Shown: positions 10,973 through 20,489, numbered from the stretch's first letter. The stretch is 64,000 bases of DNA from Isosphaera pallida ATCC 43644 (GCF_000186345.1 NC_014962.1:4492450-4556449); one strand, 5' to 3'. Translations and numbers: made by a program. Notes: generated from the letters alone by a model not told the origin.

Positions 10973-13726
10973 ATGACCGCAAGCCAAGCAACTAGCACGG
11001 ATCGGTGGACTGCTCCTCGACTTGACCTCCTGGGAGGTTGGATCCTTCTGGCGGCGTTGGGAATCGGGGGCGTTCCGGAACCGTCCCAGGGTGGCGACGA
11101 GGTGACGTTCAACGCCCGCCCCGCGCCCGATTATCTCACCCAAATCAAGCCGCTGTTGACCGAGCGATGCGTTTCCTGCCACGGAGCGCTCCAGGCCAAG
11201 GCCGGGTTGCGGTTGGACGCGGCCCCTCTGATTCGCCGGGGAGGCGACGCGGGACCGATCGTCGAGCCGGGGCACGCCGACGAAAGCCTGCTCATCGACC
11301 GTGTCACCTCGACCGACTCCGACCGCATGCCTCCCGAAGGCCAACCGCTCTCCCCCGACCAGATCGACACCTTGAAGCGCTGGATTGACGCCGGCGCGAT
11401 CATGCCAGAGACCGAAGCGATCCCCCCGCTTCCCTCGCGGCACTGGTCCTTCCTACCGCCTCGCAAGGTCGATCTGCCTCAACTCGATCCCGCAGACAAA
11501 GCGGCTCATCCCATCGACGCCCTGCTGGAGGTCAAACGACGCGCCGAGGGGGTCTCCGCCGTCGGCCTGGCCGATCGCCGGACCTTGATCCGCCGCGTCA
11601 CCCTCGACCTGACCGGCCTAGCTCCCACTCCCGAGGAGGTCGCCGCCTTCCTCAACGACCCCAACGACGACGAGACCGCCTGGAACCACCTAGTCGATCG
11701 TCTCCTCGCCTCACCCCGCTTTGGCGAACGCTGGGCCCGTCATTGGATGGATGTCTGGCGCTATTCCGATTGGGCGGGTTACGGCATGGAGATCCGCGAG
11801 AGCCGTCCCCACCTTTGGCGTTGGCGGGATTGGATCGTCGAGTCGCTCAACGCCGACCGCCCCTATTCGGCTATGATCGAAGCCATGATCGCCGGCGACG
11901 AGGTCCGCCCCCACGACCCGGACACCCTGAGGGCCACCGGTTACCTGGCCCGCAACTGGCACCGCTTCAACCGCAACGTCCAACTCGAATCCACCGTCGA
12001 ACATTTGGGGAAAGGTTTTCTGGGTCTGACCCTCAACTGCGCGAAGTGTCACGACCACAAGTACGACCCGATCACCCAGGACGACTTTTATCGGATGCGG
12101 GCCTTCTTCGAACCGATCGACGTGAGGACCGACCGGGTTCCCGGTCAGGCCAACCTGGACAAGGACGGGGTCACCCGGGTTTTCGACGCCTTCGCCGACC
12201 GCCCCACCTATCTGTTGGTCAACGGCAACGAAGCCCAACCCGACACCTCCCGCTCGTTGACTCCAGGAACGCCCCGGTTTCTCGACCGGACCGCCGGCTC
12301 GACCGAGCACGCCATCACTCCGTTGACCCTGCCCCTGTGGGCCGTCGCTCCCGGCTTGCGGCCCTTCGTTCTGGTCGAAACCTTCGGACCCGTGCGAACT
12401 GCCCGCCGCGCGGCGTGGAACGACTTTCTTCAAGCCGACGCCGAAGTTCGCCGTTGGACCCAAGCGCGCGGTGTGGCCCCCCAAGACCCCGCCGTTTTGA
12501 AGGCGCGAATCGCCCGCGAGGCGTCGCGCCGCCGAGCGATTCAAACCCGCTGGGAGGAACTCGCGCTGGCGGCCCGCGCGGTCTGGACCGGCCTGGAGGC
12601 GACCCGCGACCCGTCGGCCCCCCGCGCAGTCGATCCAGCCCCGCTGGTGGGTCTGATCCAACGCTGGGCCGCTTGGACCAGCGCGGAGGCACGTCTGGCC
12701 ACCTTGGAGGCCGAACATGCCGCCCAACCGATCGACCCGGCCAACCCCGCCCAAGCCCAGACCACCCGCGCCGACCGGCTCAAGCAGCTCGACGAGGCCC
12801 GGACTCAACGCGACAAAGCCCGCGCCGGGCGGTTCGACTGGTCGCAAAAACCAACCCCCCTGGGCGACTTGCACCCCCCAACCTCGACCGGACGACGCCT
12901 CGCCCTAGCCCGCTGGATCGCGTCGCCCACCAACCCCTTGACCGCGCGAGTGGCCGTCAATCATGTCTGGATGCGCCACTTTGGCGCGCCGTTGGTCGGC
13001 TCGGTCGAAAATTTCGGCCTGAGAGGCCAATCCCCTACCCATCCCGAGGTGTTGGATTGGCTCGCGGTGGAATTCATGGAGTCGGGCTGGTCGTTCAAAC
13101 ACCTCCATCGCCTCATCCTCACCAGTCGAGCCTACCGCCTGCGTTCTGACACCCGCGACGCCTCAACTCAGACCATCCAACGCGACCCAGACAATCATTG
13201 GTACTGGCGAGCGCGGGTCAAACGGATGGAAGCCGAACTGGTGCGGGACAACCTCTGGTATCTCTCCGGAGGCCTGGACCTGACAATGGGCGGTCCCGAA
13301 CTGCCTCACGATCAGGGCGAAACGGTGGGACGGCGCAGCCTCTACTTCCAGCGCGCCCCAGAGAAGTCGATGCGGTTTTTGGACCTGTTCGACGCCCCCG
13401 GTCACGCCGAATGCTATCGACGCTTCACCACCGTCATGCCTCAACAAGCTTTGGCGCTAGTCAATTCGGCAATGGCGCTCCACCGCGCCGAGGCGCTGGC
13501 CGATCTCTTGAGCCAACTTCACCCTCCCACCACCGCCGAGTCCGACGCCGCCTTTCTGCGGGATGCCTTCGAGCGGGTGTTGAACCGCCCGCCTACCCCC
13601 GCCGAACTCGACGCCTGCCTGGAGTTTTTGGATGCCGCGCGTGCCCAACCAGACCAACATCGCCTCAACCGCATCGCGGCCGTTCATGTCCTCTTCAACC
13701 ACCACGATTTTGTCACGATTCGTTGA
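10973..13726 (+). CDS. PSCyt1/DUF1549/DUF1553 planctomycete cytochrome-domain protein
   Basis: A 917-residue protein of the planctomycete-specific PSCyt1-PSCyt2-PSD1 architecture. A hydrophobic N-terminal segment (LLGGWILLAALGIGGV) suggests export. CVSCH near residue 66 is the haem-binding motif of PSCyt1, in the usual setting of QIKPLLTERCVSCHG. PSCyt2 (DUF1549) spans about 180-390 and includes a second CxxCH at about 357 (NCAKCHDHKYDPITQDDFY). PSD1 (DUF1553) covers about 640-890 (TARVAVNHVWMRHFG, ENFGLRGQSPTHPEVLDWL). Function is not established; these proteins are thought to be exported, possibly redox-active and linked to polymer breakdown. The gene is followed after 86 bases by a DUF1501 gene, the usual partner. 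It has a good ribosome binding site and promoter. Confidence 0.93.
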   Translation: MTASQATSTDRWTAPRLDLLGGWILLAALGIGGVPEPSQGGDEVTFNARPAPDYLTQIKPLLTERCVSCHGALQAKAGLRLDAAPLIRRGGDAGPIVEPGHADESLLIDRVTSTDSDRMPPEGQPLSPDQIDTLKRWIDAGAIMPETEAIPPLPSRHWSFLPPRKVDLPQLDPADKAAHPIDALLEVKRRAEGVSAVGLADRRTLIRRVTLDLTGLAPTPEEVAAFLNDPNDDETAWNHLVDRLLASPRFGERWARHWMDVWRYSDWAGYGMEIRESRPHLWRWRDWIVESLNADRPYSAMIEAMIAGDEVRPHDPDTLRATGYLARNWHRFNRNVQLESTVEHLGKGFLGLTLNCAKCHDHKYDPITQDDFYRMRAFFEPIDVRTDRVPGQANLDKDGVTRVFDAFADRPTYLLVNGNEAQPDTSRSLTPGTPRFLDRTAGSTEHAITPLTLPLWAVAPGLRPFVLVETFGPVRTARRAAWNDFLQADAEVRRWTQARGVAPQDPAVLKARIAREASRRRAIQTRWEELALAARAVWTGLEATRDPSAPRAVDPAPLVGLIQRWAAWTSAEARLATLEAEHAAQPIDPANPAQAQTTRADRLKQLDEARTQRDKARAGRFDWSQKPTPLGDLHPPTSTGRRLALARWIASPTNPLTARVAVNHVWMRHFGAPLVGSVENFGLRGQSPTHPEVLDWLAVEFMESGWSFKHLHRLILTSRAYRLRSDTRDASTQTIQRDPDNHWYWRARVKRMEAELVRDNLWYLSGGLDLTMGGPELPHDQGETVGRRSLYFQRAPEKSMRFLDLFDAPGHAECYRRFTTVMPQQALALVNSAMALHRAEALADLLSQLHPPTTAESDAAFLRDAFERVLNRPPTPAELDACLEFLDAARAQPDQHRLNRIAAVHVLFNHHDFVTIR

Positions 13727-13812
13727 CCTTTCCAAAAGAAAAAGCGCCTCTCTCCGGATCATTCCACGCTTATTCCAGGCTTTCCCAGCGTTCGGTGAAA
13801 GGGTCTTTGATC

Positions 13813-15315
13813 ATGAAGACACATCATCATCATCAGTTGTTCGATTCGGCCACGCGGCGCGGCTTTCTGCGCGACCTAGGCTTGGGGTTCGGCGGCCTGG
13901 CGCTTGGAACCATGCTGGCTCAGGACCTGCTCCCAATCTCCTCCCAGGCAAAGGCCGACGAGCATCTGGGTTGGCGTCCTCCCGATGGGCGTCCCCATTT
14001 CGCGCCTAAGGCCAAAAGCGTCATTTGGATGTTCATGATCGGTGGCGTCAGCCAAGTCGAATCGTTCGACCCCAAACCGGAACTCGACCGCCACGACGGC
14101 AAAACCATCGCTGAGACCCCTCACGCCTCGATTCTGGAATCGCCTTACGTCAAGAAGAACGTGCGCGAACTGGTGGCCGGTCTGCACCCGGTTCAACCCA
14201 AGATCATGCGGATGCAGGTTGGCTATCGGCGTCATGGCCAATCCGGCCTAGCAATCTCCGACTGGTGGCCTCACCTCAGTCGGCACATCGATGATCTGGC
14301 GATTGTCCGTTCCATGTGGACCACCGATAACGACCACGGCGCTCAGCTCCAATTTCACACTGGACGCCACGTTCTTGAAGGTCGATTGCCCACCATCGGC
14401 TCCTGGGTCCACTATGGGCTTGGAACCATGAATGAGAATCTCCCCAAATATGTGGTTCTCGGCACCCCTCTGGCCGACTGCTGCGGGGGCATCGGCGGAC
14501 AGGGTTCTGGCTACCTCGGCCCCGAACATGAAGGGGTCCAACTCAAGGTCGATCCCCGAGAACCGATCCCTTACGCCTCGCCCGCCAAGCCCGTCCCCGA
14601 CGACCTGCAACGCCGCAAGTTCGCCCTTATCGATCGTCTCGACCGACTCGTCGCCCAGGACCACCCCGACGACCCCGCTATCACCGCGCGTATTCAATCG
14701 TATGAACTGGCGTTTCGGATGCAAATGGCTGTCCCCGAAGCGCTCGATTTCAAGCATGAGTCGGAGGAGACCACCCAGCTTTACGGGCTTCACCAGGACG
14801 CGACCCGCGACTTCGGCGCTCAGTGCCTGGCGGCGCGGCGGCTGGTCGAGCGAGGAGTACGGTTCGTTCAACTCTTCCACGGCTCCAATGGCGGAGCCGG
14901 AGCTTGGGACGCCCACGGCGGACTCAAGGCCAACCACGCTCAACAATGTGCCCAGGTTGATCAACCGATTGCCGCGCTGTTGACCGACCTCAAGCGGCGT
15001 GGTCTGCTGGAGGAGACTTTGGTAGTCTGGGCCACCGAATTCGGCCGCACCCCCGGTTCACAGGGAACCGACGGCCGCGACCATCACCCCTACGGCTTTT
15101 CGGTCTGGATGGCCGGTGGCGGCCTCAAGGGAGGCGTGGCCCACGGCGCAACCGACGAACTGGGCTTCCACGCCGTCGAGAACCGCCATTACGTCACCGA
15201 CATCCACGCCACGGTGCTGCACGCGCTGGGACTGGATTCGCGGCGCCTAGAGGTGCCAGGGCATCGACGGCTCGACATCGATCACGGCCAACCTATTCTT
15301 GAGCTGTTCGCATGA
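13813..15315 (+). CDS. DUF1501 family Tat-exported protein
   Basis: A 500-residue DUF1501 protein, a sulfatase/alkaline-phosphatase-like fold found mostly in planctomycetes next to DUF1549/DUF1553 genes, as here. The N-terminus contains the twin-arginine motif ATRRGFLRDLGLGFGGLAL, so it is probably exported folded. Conserved stretches include SVIWMFMIGGVSQVESFDPK, FGAQCLAARRLVERGVRFVQ, the ATEFGRTPGSQGTDGRDHHP block and the C-terminal HATVLHALGLD. I start at the ATG at 13813, preceded by GAAAGGG; the same frame is open upstream only because it overlaps the previous gene in another frame. Its stop overlaps the ATG of the next gene (ATGA at 15312-15315). The four consecutive histidines at residues 4-7 are natural. 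Confidence 0.92.
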   Translation: MKTHHHHQLFDSATRRGFLRDLGLGFGGLALGTMLAQDLLPISSQAKADEHLGWRPPDGRPHFAPKAKSVIWMFMIGGVSQVESFDPKPELDRHDGKTIAETPHASILESPYVKKNVRELVAGLHPVQPKIMRMQVGYRRHGQSGLAISDWWPHLSRHIDDLAIVRSMWTTDNDHGAQLQFHTGRHVLEGRLPTIGSWVHYGLGTMNENLPKYVVLGTPLADCCGGIGGQGSGYLGPEHEGVQLKVDPREPIPYASPAKPVPDDLQRRKFALIDRLDRLVAQDHPDDPAITARIQSYELAFRMQMAVPEALDFKHESEETTQLYGLHQDATRDFGAQCLAARRLVERGVRFVQLFHGSNGGAGAWDAHGGLKANHAQQCAQVDQPIAALLTDLKRRGLLEETLVVWATEFGRTPGSQGTDGRDHHPYGFSVWMAGGGLKGGVAHGATDELGFHAVENRHYVTDIHATVLHALGLDSRRLEVPGHRRLDIDHGQPILELFA

Positions 15316-16014
15316 GCATCTTTGCGGACTCCGAATCAAACACCCCGACCCCGCCGGAATCTGCAAACGACCCGACCATCTCGGGATCGGCTCCGCCCCC
15401 CGCGTCGCGCGGGCTTCAACATGGAACCGGATCGGGTCCGACTCTCATTGAATGGATGGCTTTAGTCGCCGGTTTGGCGGTGGCGTTCGCGTTGTTCGGA
15501 GAGCTGCTTCGATCCGACGACAACGAGGCCGCCTGGCATGTTTGGCCGTTGGCGATTCTAGGCGGCTTTGAGTTTGCCGATGCCCTGGCTGATCACGCGA
15601 CGACTGCGCAGCAAGCATCGACGCCAAGGCGCGACCACTCCGCCAACCTTGATGGACTGGACACCCTGGGAGTTCCTAGTGACGGTCCAGGGCTGGGCTG
15701 CATGGATGACATGGCCACCTGTAATGGTAATGAAGTGGAATGGGCAGAAGATCAGTGATTCCACCACTGATTGCACCTATTTTTTCGGAACTCCGTTGAT
15801 GAGTTTGGCCGTGCTGGCGGCGCTGATTCAAGCTCGTGGGATCAAGGGACTTCGGCAGCGGGCTCGGTTGGGCGAGGCTGATGCCAATCCGACCCGCCCT
15901 GCACGCCCACCCCTGCCCTGGACCACGACCTTCGCCATGATCCTGGGGGCGTTGTGGGCGCTGAGCGGCCTGCACTTCGTGATGCGGATGGTCTGGGAGG
16001 ATTGGCGTCGTTGA
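15312..16014 (+). pseudogene. Membrane protein split by a frameshift
   Basis: Two overlapping frames together make one membrane protein of about 234 residues. The first (from 15312, ATGA overlap with the DUF1501 stop) gives a Pro/Ser-rich start, a helix (IEWMALVAGLAVAFALFGEL) and AWHVWPLAILGG. The second gives LSLPMPWLITRRLR, a Trp-rich helix (WEFLVTVQGWAAWMTWPP), CTYFFGTPLMSLAVLAALI, and a last helix (FAMILGALWALSGLHF), ending at 16014. The join falls at the TTT at 15567-15569: with one T fewer, the frame runs straight through GGC GGC TTG AGT. The second frame has a TAG at 15559-15561, so it cannot start earlier. Similar small membrane proteins are familiar to me from Isosphaera relatives, without known function. 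Either a real disruption or a base error. Confidence 0.65.
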
Positions 16015-16102
16015 GGAGAGACAAATGGCAGCGGCGTGGCGCCAGTCGAATCCAAACCTAAGCAGACGCTTTCCTGTTTGGTTGGGTTGACGGTTCGATC
16101 GA

Positions 16103-17374
16103 TCAACCGCTGAACTGATGGAACGCCAGCACACTGATTGCGCCTAGGGCGGCGACCAGGGCGAGGATGAACAGCACCACCACGAAGCCCCCGGCGGGCG
16201 ATTTTTCGACCAACGCGGCCAACCAGTCGAACCAACCGGGATAGTTGGGCCGGACGGTGCGGACTTTGGCCTGTCCTGGCGCGGATCCTGGGTCGGCGTT
16301 GGAACCGGTGGGCGGCTTGGTCTGATGGTTAGAGGAGGCTGCGCCAGTGGCTTTGTCCTTGGTCAGCAGACGCTCCAAAGCGTCCGCGACCGCGCCGCAG
16401 CTGGGGAAGCGATCGTGGGCTTTGGTGGCCATCATCTTGTCCAGAATCGCCACCAATTCCGTGGGGATTTCGGGCCGGTGTTCCAAAATCGGGGCCGGAC
16501 GCCCGGTGATCCGGCGGCTGAGCCGCTCCATCGGATTGTTGCCGGGGAAAGGAAACTTGGCCGTGAGCAAGTAATACATGGTCACGCCCAGGTTGAATTG
16601 GTCCGATCGACCATCCACATCCTTGCCCATCGCTTGTTCGGGTGACATATAGTCAATTGTCCCCACAGCGATATTGTCAGCCGTTTGGAAGGTGGAGTTG
16701 GGGTCGTCCTCCATCAGCGCGCCGAGGCCTAGATCGAGGATTTTGATGGTTTCGCCATCCTCGGTGACGAAGAGATTGGAGGGTTTGACGTCGCGGTGGA
16801 CCACCCCCTGCTCGTGCGCGTGGTGCAACCCGCGTGCTGCTTGAATCGCGTAGCGGATCGCCAACTCAATAGGCAATGGACCGTCGGTCTTCAGAATATC
16901 CTGAAGGCTTTTGCCCTTGACGTACTCCATCACCAGGTAGAGCAGCTGGCCACGGGCGTCGGCGTCGTAAGCCCGCACCACGTTGGGATGGTCGAGCCGA
17001 CCAACCAACCGCATCTCGCGTTGAAAGCGGGCGACCGCCTTGTCCTTGCTGGTGATGTCTGAGGCGATTCGCTTGAGCGCCACCAGACGACCCATAAGGA
17101 TATGTTGCGCCTTAAACACCTCGCCCATTGAGCCTTTGCCGAGCCGGTCCAGGATTACGTAGCGACTGACCACCAGTTCGCGCCCGCGGCCGGCGATGAG
17201 TCGTTTGGCCATGAACGGGGTGAGGATCTTCTCGCTGATGAGCCGTTGGGCCAATCCTTGAAGATCGGTGGGGAAGTCGTTCTTGGCCGCTTGCTCGCGC
17301 AACTCGGCGAGCGCGCGGTCGGTGAGGATGCCGGCTTTCTGAATCTCGGTCAACAGATCAATCGTCTCGGCCAT
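16103..17374 (-). CDS. Membrane-anchored Hanks-type Ser/Thr protein kinase
   Basis: A 423-residue eukaryotic-like kinase. Residues 1-65 form a helical planctomycete-type extension (LLTEIQKAGILTDRALAELR, LAQRLISEKILTPFMAKRL). The kinase domain spans about 70-335: glycine loop LGKGSMGEVF, Lys101 in VALKRIA, the pairing Glu in FQREMRLV, catalytic loop HRDVKPSN (Asp195), metal site DLG (Asp214, in place of DFG), SPEQAM for APE, and DGRSDQFNLGVTMYYLL. A Pro/Thr/Ser-rich linker leads to one C-terminal membrane helix (GGFVVVLFILALVAALGAI), so the catalytic part should face the cytoplasm with almost nothing outside. All catalytic residues are present, so it should be active. The substrate is unknown. 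Confidence 0.92.
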   Translation of the reverse strand: MAETIDLLTEIQKAGILTDRALAELREQAAKNDFPTDLQGLAQRLISEKILTPFMAKRLIAGRGRELVVSRYVILDRLGKGSMGEVFKAQHILMGRLVALKRIASDITSKDKAVARFQREMRLVGRLDHPNVVRAYDADARGQLLYLVMEYVKGKSLQDILKTDGPLPIELAIRYAIQAARGLHHAHEQGVVHRDVKPSNLFVTEDGETIKILDLGLGALMEDDPNSTFQTADNIAVGTIDYMSPEQAMGKDVDGRSDQFNLGVTMYYLLTAKFPFPGNNPMERLSRRITGRPAPILEHRPEIPTELVAILDKMMATKAHDRFPSCGAVADALERLLTKDKATGAASSNHQTKPPTGSNADPGSAPGQAKVRTVRPNYPGWFDWLAALVEKSPAGGFVVVLFILALVAALGAISVLAFHQFSG

Positions 17375-17592
17375 CTCCGCTCCCCTGACATGAACGTCGG
17401 CGCGCCGAACCGGGCGTGATGCGGGTCGGTTGGCCTGGCTGATTCCAAACCGTTCGGACCGCGGCGATCCTGGGATCCACCGGCTGCGACCGCCATGATT
17501 CCATCATCCACCTCGGCTTTGCCCCGCGCGACGTGGTCTGAAGTATTTTGGCACACTTCCGTCTCCCAAGTAAGGAATCAGCGTGGCCATGA

Positions 17593-17634
17593 CGCCGAAA
17601 TTCCAGCGTCTTGGAGGGGGTGGGAATTTCGGCG
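17593..17634. repeat. 12-bp perfect inverted repeat
   Basis: CGCCGAAATTCC at 17593-17604 is repeated as its exact complement at 17623-17634 with an 18-base G-rich loop. It lies 44 bases past the stop of the esterase gene and about 220 bases before the kinase start. It may be a terminator, though no T-run follows on either strand, or a protein-binding site for the kinase gene. The rest of the 303-base spacer 17375-17677 shows no gene. Confidence 0.5.
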
Positions 17635-17677
17635 AAATCGCCCCCGTTGATTGACCAACAATCGGGGCAGGGTTAGG

Positions 17678-18388
17678 TTATCCACGACGATGATCCAAGA
17701 GCCAACGGTAGAGCTCGGGATTGGCGTAAGTTTCAGTCCAAGAATCGTGACCCGCTTCGGGATACACTGTCAGCTTGGCGTCGCCCCCTTGGTCTTGCCA
17801 TGCTTTGACCATCTCTTCGGAAGCCCGAAGCGGTACCACCGGGTCACGCGCCCCGTGAAAGGCCCACACCGGCACTTCCTTAGCGGGGGTCAAACGCGCC
17901 AAGATCGGCGAACCACCGCCACAAATCGGCACCGCTGCGGCGAAACGCCGCGGTTGGCTGGTCACCAACGCCCAGACGCCGTACCCTCCCATGCTCAGTC
18001 CCGTGACAGAAATCCGGCTCCGATCCACCTTGAGCTCCCGCTCCAAATCGTCTAACAACGCCAGCAGAGTTTCCACGCTCCAGTATTGATCCGTCGGACA
18101 CTGGGGAGCCACTACAATGAATTGGGAGCAGGGGGTGGGTCGTCCCGAGGCCAGTAGCTTGGGCGGACCATGGGCTTTGACCTTCTCCAGATCTTCCCCG
18201 CGCTCCCCCGCGCCATGCAGGAACAGCAACAGTGGACAGCTCTCTCTGGCTGCGTAATCCGGCGGCAAATGCAACCAGTAGGAAAGGCGGGTCGGGATCG
18301 TCCCCTTCCAGTCCCGGCGTTCCAGAGATCCAGGTATCAGCGATTGGGAAAGTTGGGGAGACTCGGAAGGATCGGAAAAGGTGAACAT
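17678..18388 (-). CDS. Alpha/beta-hydrolase esterase
   Basis: A 236-residue serine hydrolase of the dienelactone-hydrolase/carboxylesterase type, similar to the stand-alone esterase or peptidase S9-like domains common in planctomycetes. The oxyanion region is LLLFLHGAGERG. The nucleophile elbow is GLSMGGYGVW. The acid is the Asp in HGARDPVVPL and the base the His in YPEAGHDSW. There is no signal peptide, so it should be cytoplasmic as written. An N-terminal WKGTIPTRLSYWLHLPPDY fits the first beta strands. The substrate cannot be read from sequence. It lies between the kinase gene and a long spacer; an inverted repeat follows its stop. Confidence 0.85.
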   Translation of the reverse strand: MFTFSDPSESPQLSQSLIPGSLERRDWKGTIPTRLSYWLHLPPDYAARESCPLLLFLHGAGERGEDLEKVKAHGPPKLLASGRPTPCSQFIVVAPQCPTDQYWSVETLLALLDDLERELKVDRSRISVTGLSMGGYGVWALVTSQPRRFAAAVPICGGGSPILARLTPAKEVPVWAFHGARDPVVPLRASEEMVKAWQDQGGDAKLTVYPEAGHDSWTETYANPELYRWLLDHRRG

Positions 18389-19002
18389 GATGGATTGAAG
18401 GAAAGCCGGGGTGGGGGAACCAGGTGGATCAACTGTGGCGGAGGCCGAGGCGATCCCTAGGAACGCCTAGACCGTTGCGGCAACCGCCGCTGGGACACCA
18501 AATCGGATTTGAAAAACGTGCCACACATGGGTAAACCCGATCGCCTTTGGGTTGGAAAACGACTAAAAGTCAGGGTGACTTGTAAAAGGTCGGTCGGACT
18601 CGACCGCACTTGTGGAAGGGATCGGGATCTTGATCGAATCTCGTTGCCAGCCGTTGGCGACTTGGTCCAATCGCCCTGGAAGCGTCAGCTTCAGGGAAAG
18701 CGGCCTGCGCGGCGAGGGTCTGAAGGGTCGCGTCCCCTGCGGCGTCTCCAGTTCCCCAACCGGTCATGTCCAAGAGTAACGTCAAAACTGTTCAACGCAA
18801 GACCTATCTCACGAGAATTGGCGGTCCGGTGGGGGGGTTTCGTATCACACTCCATCGACTGCGTGAGCGTTGTGAGCCATCATTTTCTGTTCCCTCGAGT
18901 CCATCACGTGAGTTTCTGTTGTCCCCGTCCCCGCCTGATCGTTGGCGTGATGATCTTGGCGTGGACCTCATTGAGACTGACTCGCTTTCGGGAGATTATC
19001 TT
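18389..19002. other. Long divergent spacer, no gene seen
   Basis: This 614-base region separates the esterase (minus strand) from the Hpt gene (plus strand). The Hpt reading frame is open back to 18766, but the extension is unlike a protein and the ribosome binding site favours 19003. There is a short palindrome, CGGTCG-GACT-CGACCG, near 18590-18605. I see no RNA gene or mobile element. Confidence 0.5.
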
Positions 19003-19398
19003 ATGGCCGGATTCGACGACGCCTCTTCACAAACCGGCGACCACGAATCCAACGAATCGCCTCCGTTGCTTCGGGAAATGGACGAGGGACTTTTCGACGA
19101 GCCAGAATACCTGACGATTTTGGAGGAGGCCGCGCGTAACCTTCCCGAGGCATACCGGGAGATTCTTCAGGCACGCGACCGTCAAGAGCGGGACAAGGTG
19201 ATCTGGGCGATTCACAACTTCAAGGGGGTCACTGGGCAGTACGGCATGGAGCGGCTTTGCCGCCGGGTCACCGACCTTTACGCCGTGCTGGAGCGGGGCG
19301 AATGGCCTGAGAATTTCTCCGAGCAGCTTGAGGAAATTGGCCGAATCATGTTGGACACCATTGACGAGATAGAGCGGCTCACTGAATCCGACGGCTGA
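19003..19398 (+). CDS. Stand-alone Hpt (histidine phosphotransfer) protein
   Basis: A 131-residue protein whose second half looks like a four-helix Hpt domain. The key motif is AIHNFKGVTGQYGMERLCRR, which keeps the His-x-x-Lys-Gly pattern of the phosphorylated helix, followed by an acidic helix (QLEEIGRIMLDTIDEIERL). The first 45 residues are acidic and disordered-looking. Hpt proteins carry phosphate between a hybrid sensor kinase receiver and a final response regulator. No kinase or regulator gene is adjacent, so its partners are elsewhere. I start at the ATG at 19003 with GGGAG at 18989-18993; a start at 18766 would add 79 unlikely residues. It is convergent with pyrD, 37 bases away. Confidence 0.7.
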   Translation: MAGFDDASSQTGDHESNESPPLLREMDEGLFDEPEYLTILEEAARNLPEAYREILQARDRQERDKVIWAIHNFKGVTGQYGMERLCRRVTDLYAVLERGEWPENFSEQLEEIGRIMLDTIDEIERLTESDG

Positions 19399-19435
19399 TC
19401 CATTGGCCTCTGGACGATGCGAGGGCCAACCCAGC

Positions 19436-20482
19436 TCAACCGATAGGATCGCGGTGGGAGCGGAGTTGGCCTACCAGCTCCGACACCGCCTTGATCCCCT
19501 GACCCGCCAGCGCGGCGCTGAGCGCCTGGCGGATGGTCAAGGCGGCATCGGGTTGGAAGAAGGTCGCAGTCCCGACCTGAACCGCCGAGGCTCCAGCCAC
19601 CAGAAACTCCAAGGCATCGTCCAGGGTGAGGATCCCGCCCACCCCCACAATCGGCAGCGACGGCAAAGCGCGATGGACTTCCCAGACCATCCGAAGCGCT
19701 ACTGGTTTGATCGCCGGGCCACTCAGACCGCCGAAGTCATTAGCCAGGATCGGGCGTCGCCGTCGCCAATCGACCGCCAGGCCCTTGAGCGTGTTGATCA
19801 GCGTCACCGCGTCGGCACCGCCGTCCCAAGCCGCGCGGGCCAACGGCACGATGTCGGTGACGTTCGGGGTCAGCTTAGCCCAAAGCGGCGTTTCGCACAC
19901 CGCGCGGCATCTGGCCACCACCCGTTGAACCGTCGCCGGCTCGATCCCCAAATCCAGGCCATGACTGACATTGGGACACGACAGGTTCAACTCGACCGCC
20001 GCGACCCCCGGCTCCGACCCAACCCGACCGGCCAGCTCGGCGAATTGCTCGGGCGACTCCCCGGCCACGTTGACCACAATCGCAGTCCCCAACCCGCGCA
20101 GGTAGGGCAGATGGTGTTCCAAAAAGTGGTCGATTCCGTCGTTATCCAGTCCAATCGCGTTGAGCAGGCCCGAGGCGGTCTCCACCGTGCGGGGCACCCG
20201 GTTACCCGCGCGGGGCGCGGCGGTAATCGTTTTGGGCACGATCCCGCCAAGTTGGTCCAGTTTGAAAAACGGCGCGACCTCACGGGCATAGCCGAAGGTT
20301 CCCGAGGCCACCAGGATTGGATTGGCTAGGATCAAGCGACCCACCCGCGTCCGCAGATCGACTGGAAAGACGGTCTCCCGCCGACCATCTCGTTGGAGGG
20401 CGTTGGAATGGGCGGCGTCGGCGGGCGGACCTGCTGTCGTCAACGACGTATTGGGATCAAAAGGACCGGCGCTCATGTTCAT
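19436..20482 (-). CDS. pyrD: Dihydroorotate dehydrogenase, class 1B catalytic subunit
   Basis: Flavoenzyme of about 348 residues that oxidises dihydroorotate to orotate in pyrimidine synthesis. Family marks are NPILVASGTFGYAREVAPFF at the start of the barrel, LNAIGLDNDGIDHF, VNVAGESPEQFAELA, and ELNLSCPNVSHG, whose Cys is the catalytic base typical of cytosolic class 1 enzymes. The phosphate-binding end carries PIVGVGGILTLDDALEFLVAGASAVQVGTA (shown in parts: VGVGGI and AGASAVQVGTA). Class 1B enzymes need the PyrK Fe-S/FAD subunit, which is not in this window. About 45 residues precede the conserved core. I prefer the ATG at 20482 (or 20476), seven bases past the bpt stop; longer starts would overlap bpt. 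Confidence 0.92.
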   Translation of the reverse strand: MNMSAGPFDPNTSLTTAGPPADAAHSNALQRDGRRETVFPVDLRTRVGRLILANPILVASGTFGYAREVAPFFKLDQLGGIVPKTITAAPRAGNRVPRTVETASGLLNAIGLDNDGIDHFLEHHLPYLRGLGTAIVVNVAGESPEQFAELAGRVGSEPGVAAVELNLSCPNVSHGLDLGIEPATVQRVVARCRAVCETPLWAKLTPNVTDIVPLARAAWDGGADAVTLINTLKGLAVDWRRRRPILANDFGGLSGPAIKPVALRMVWEVHRALPSLPIVGVGGILTLDDALEFLVAGASAVQVGTATFFQPDAALTIRQALSAALAGQGIKAVSELVGQLRSHRDPIG

Positions 20483-20489
20483 GTGAGGC

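Noticed and set aside
11711-12874. A 387-codon minus-strand open frame
   Set aside because: It lies wholly inside the PSD1-type gene on the other strand and has shadow-frame composition.
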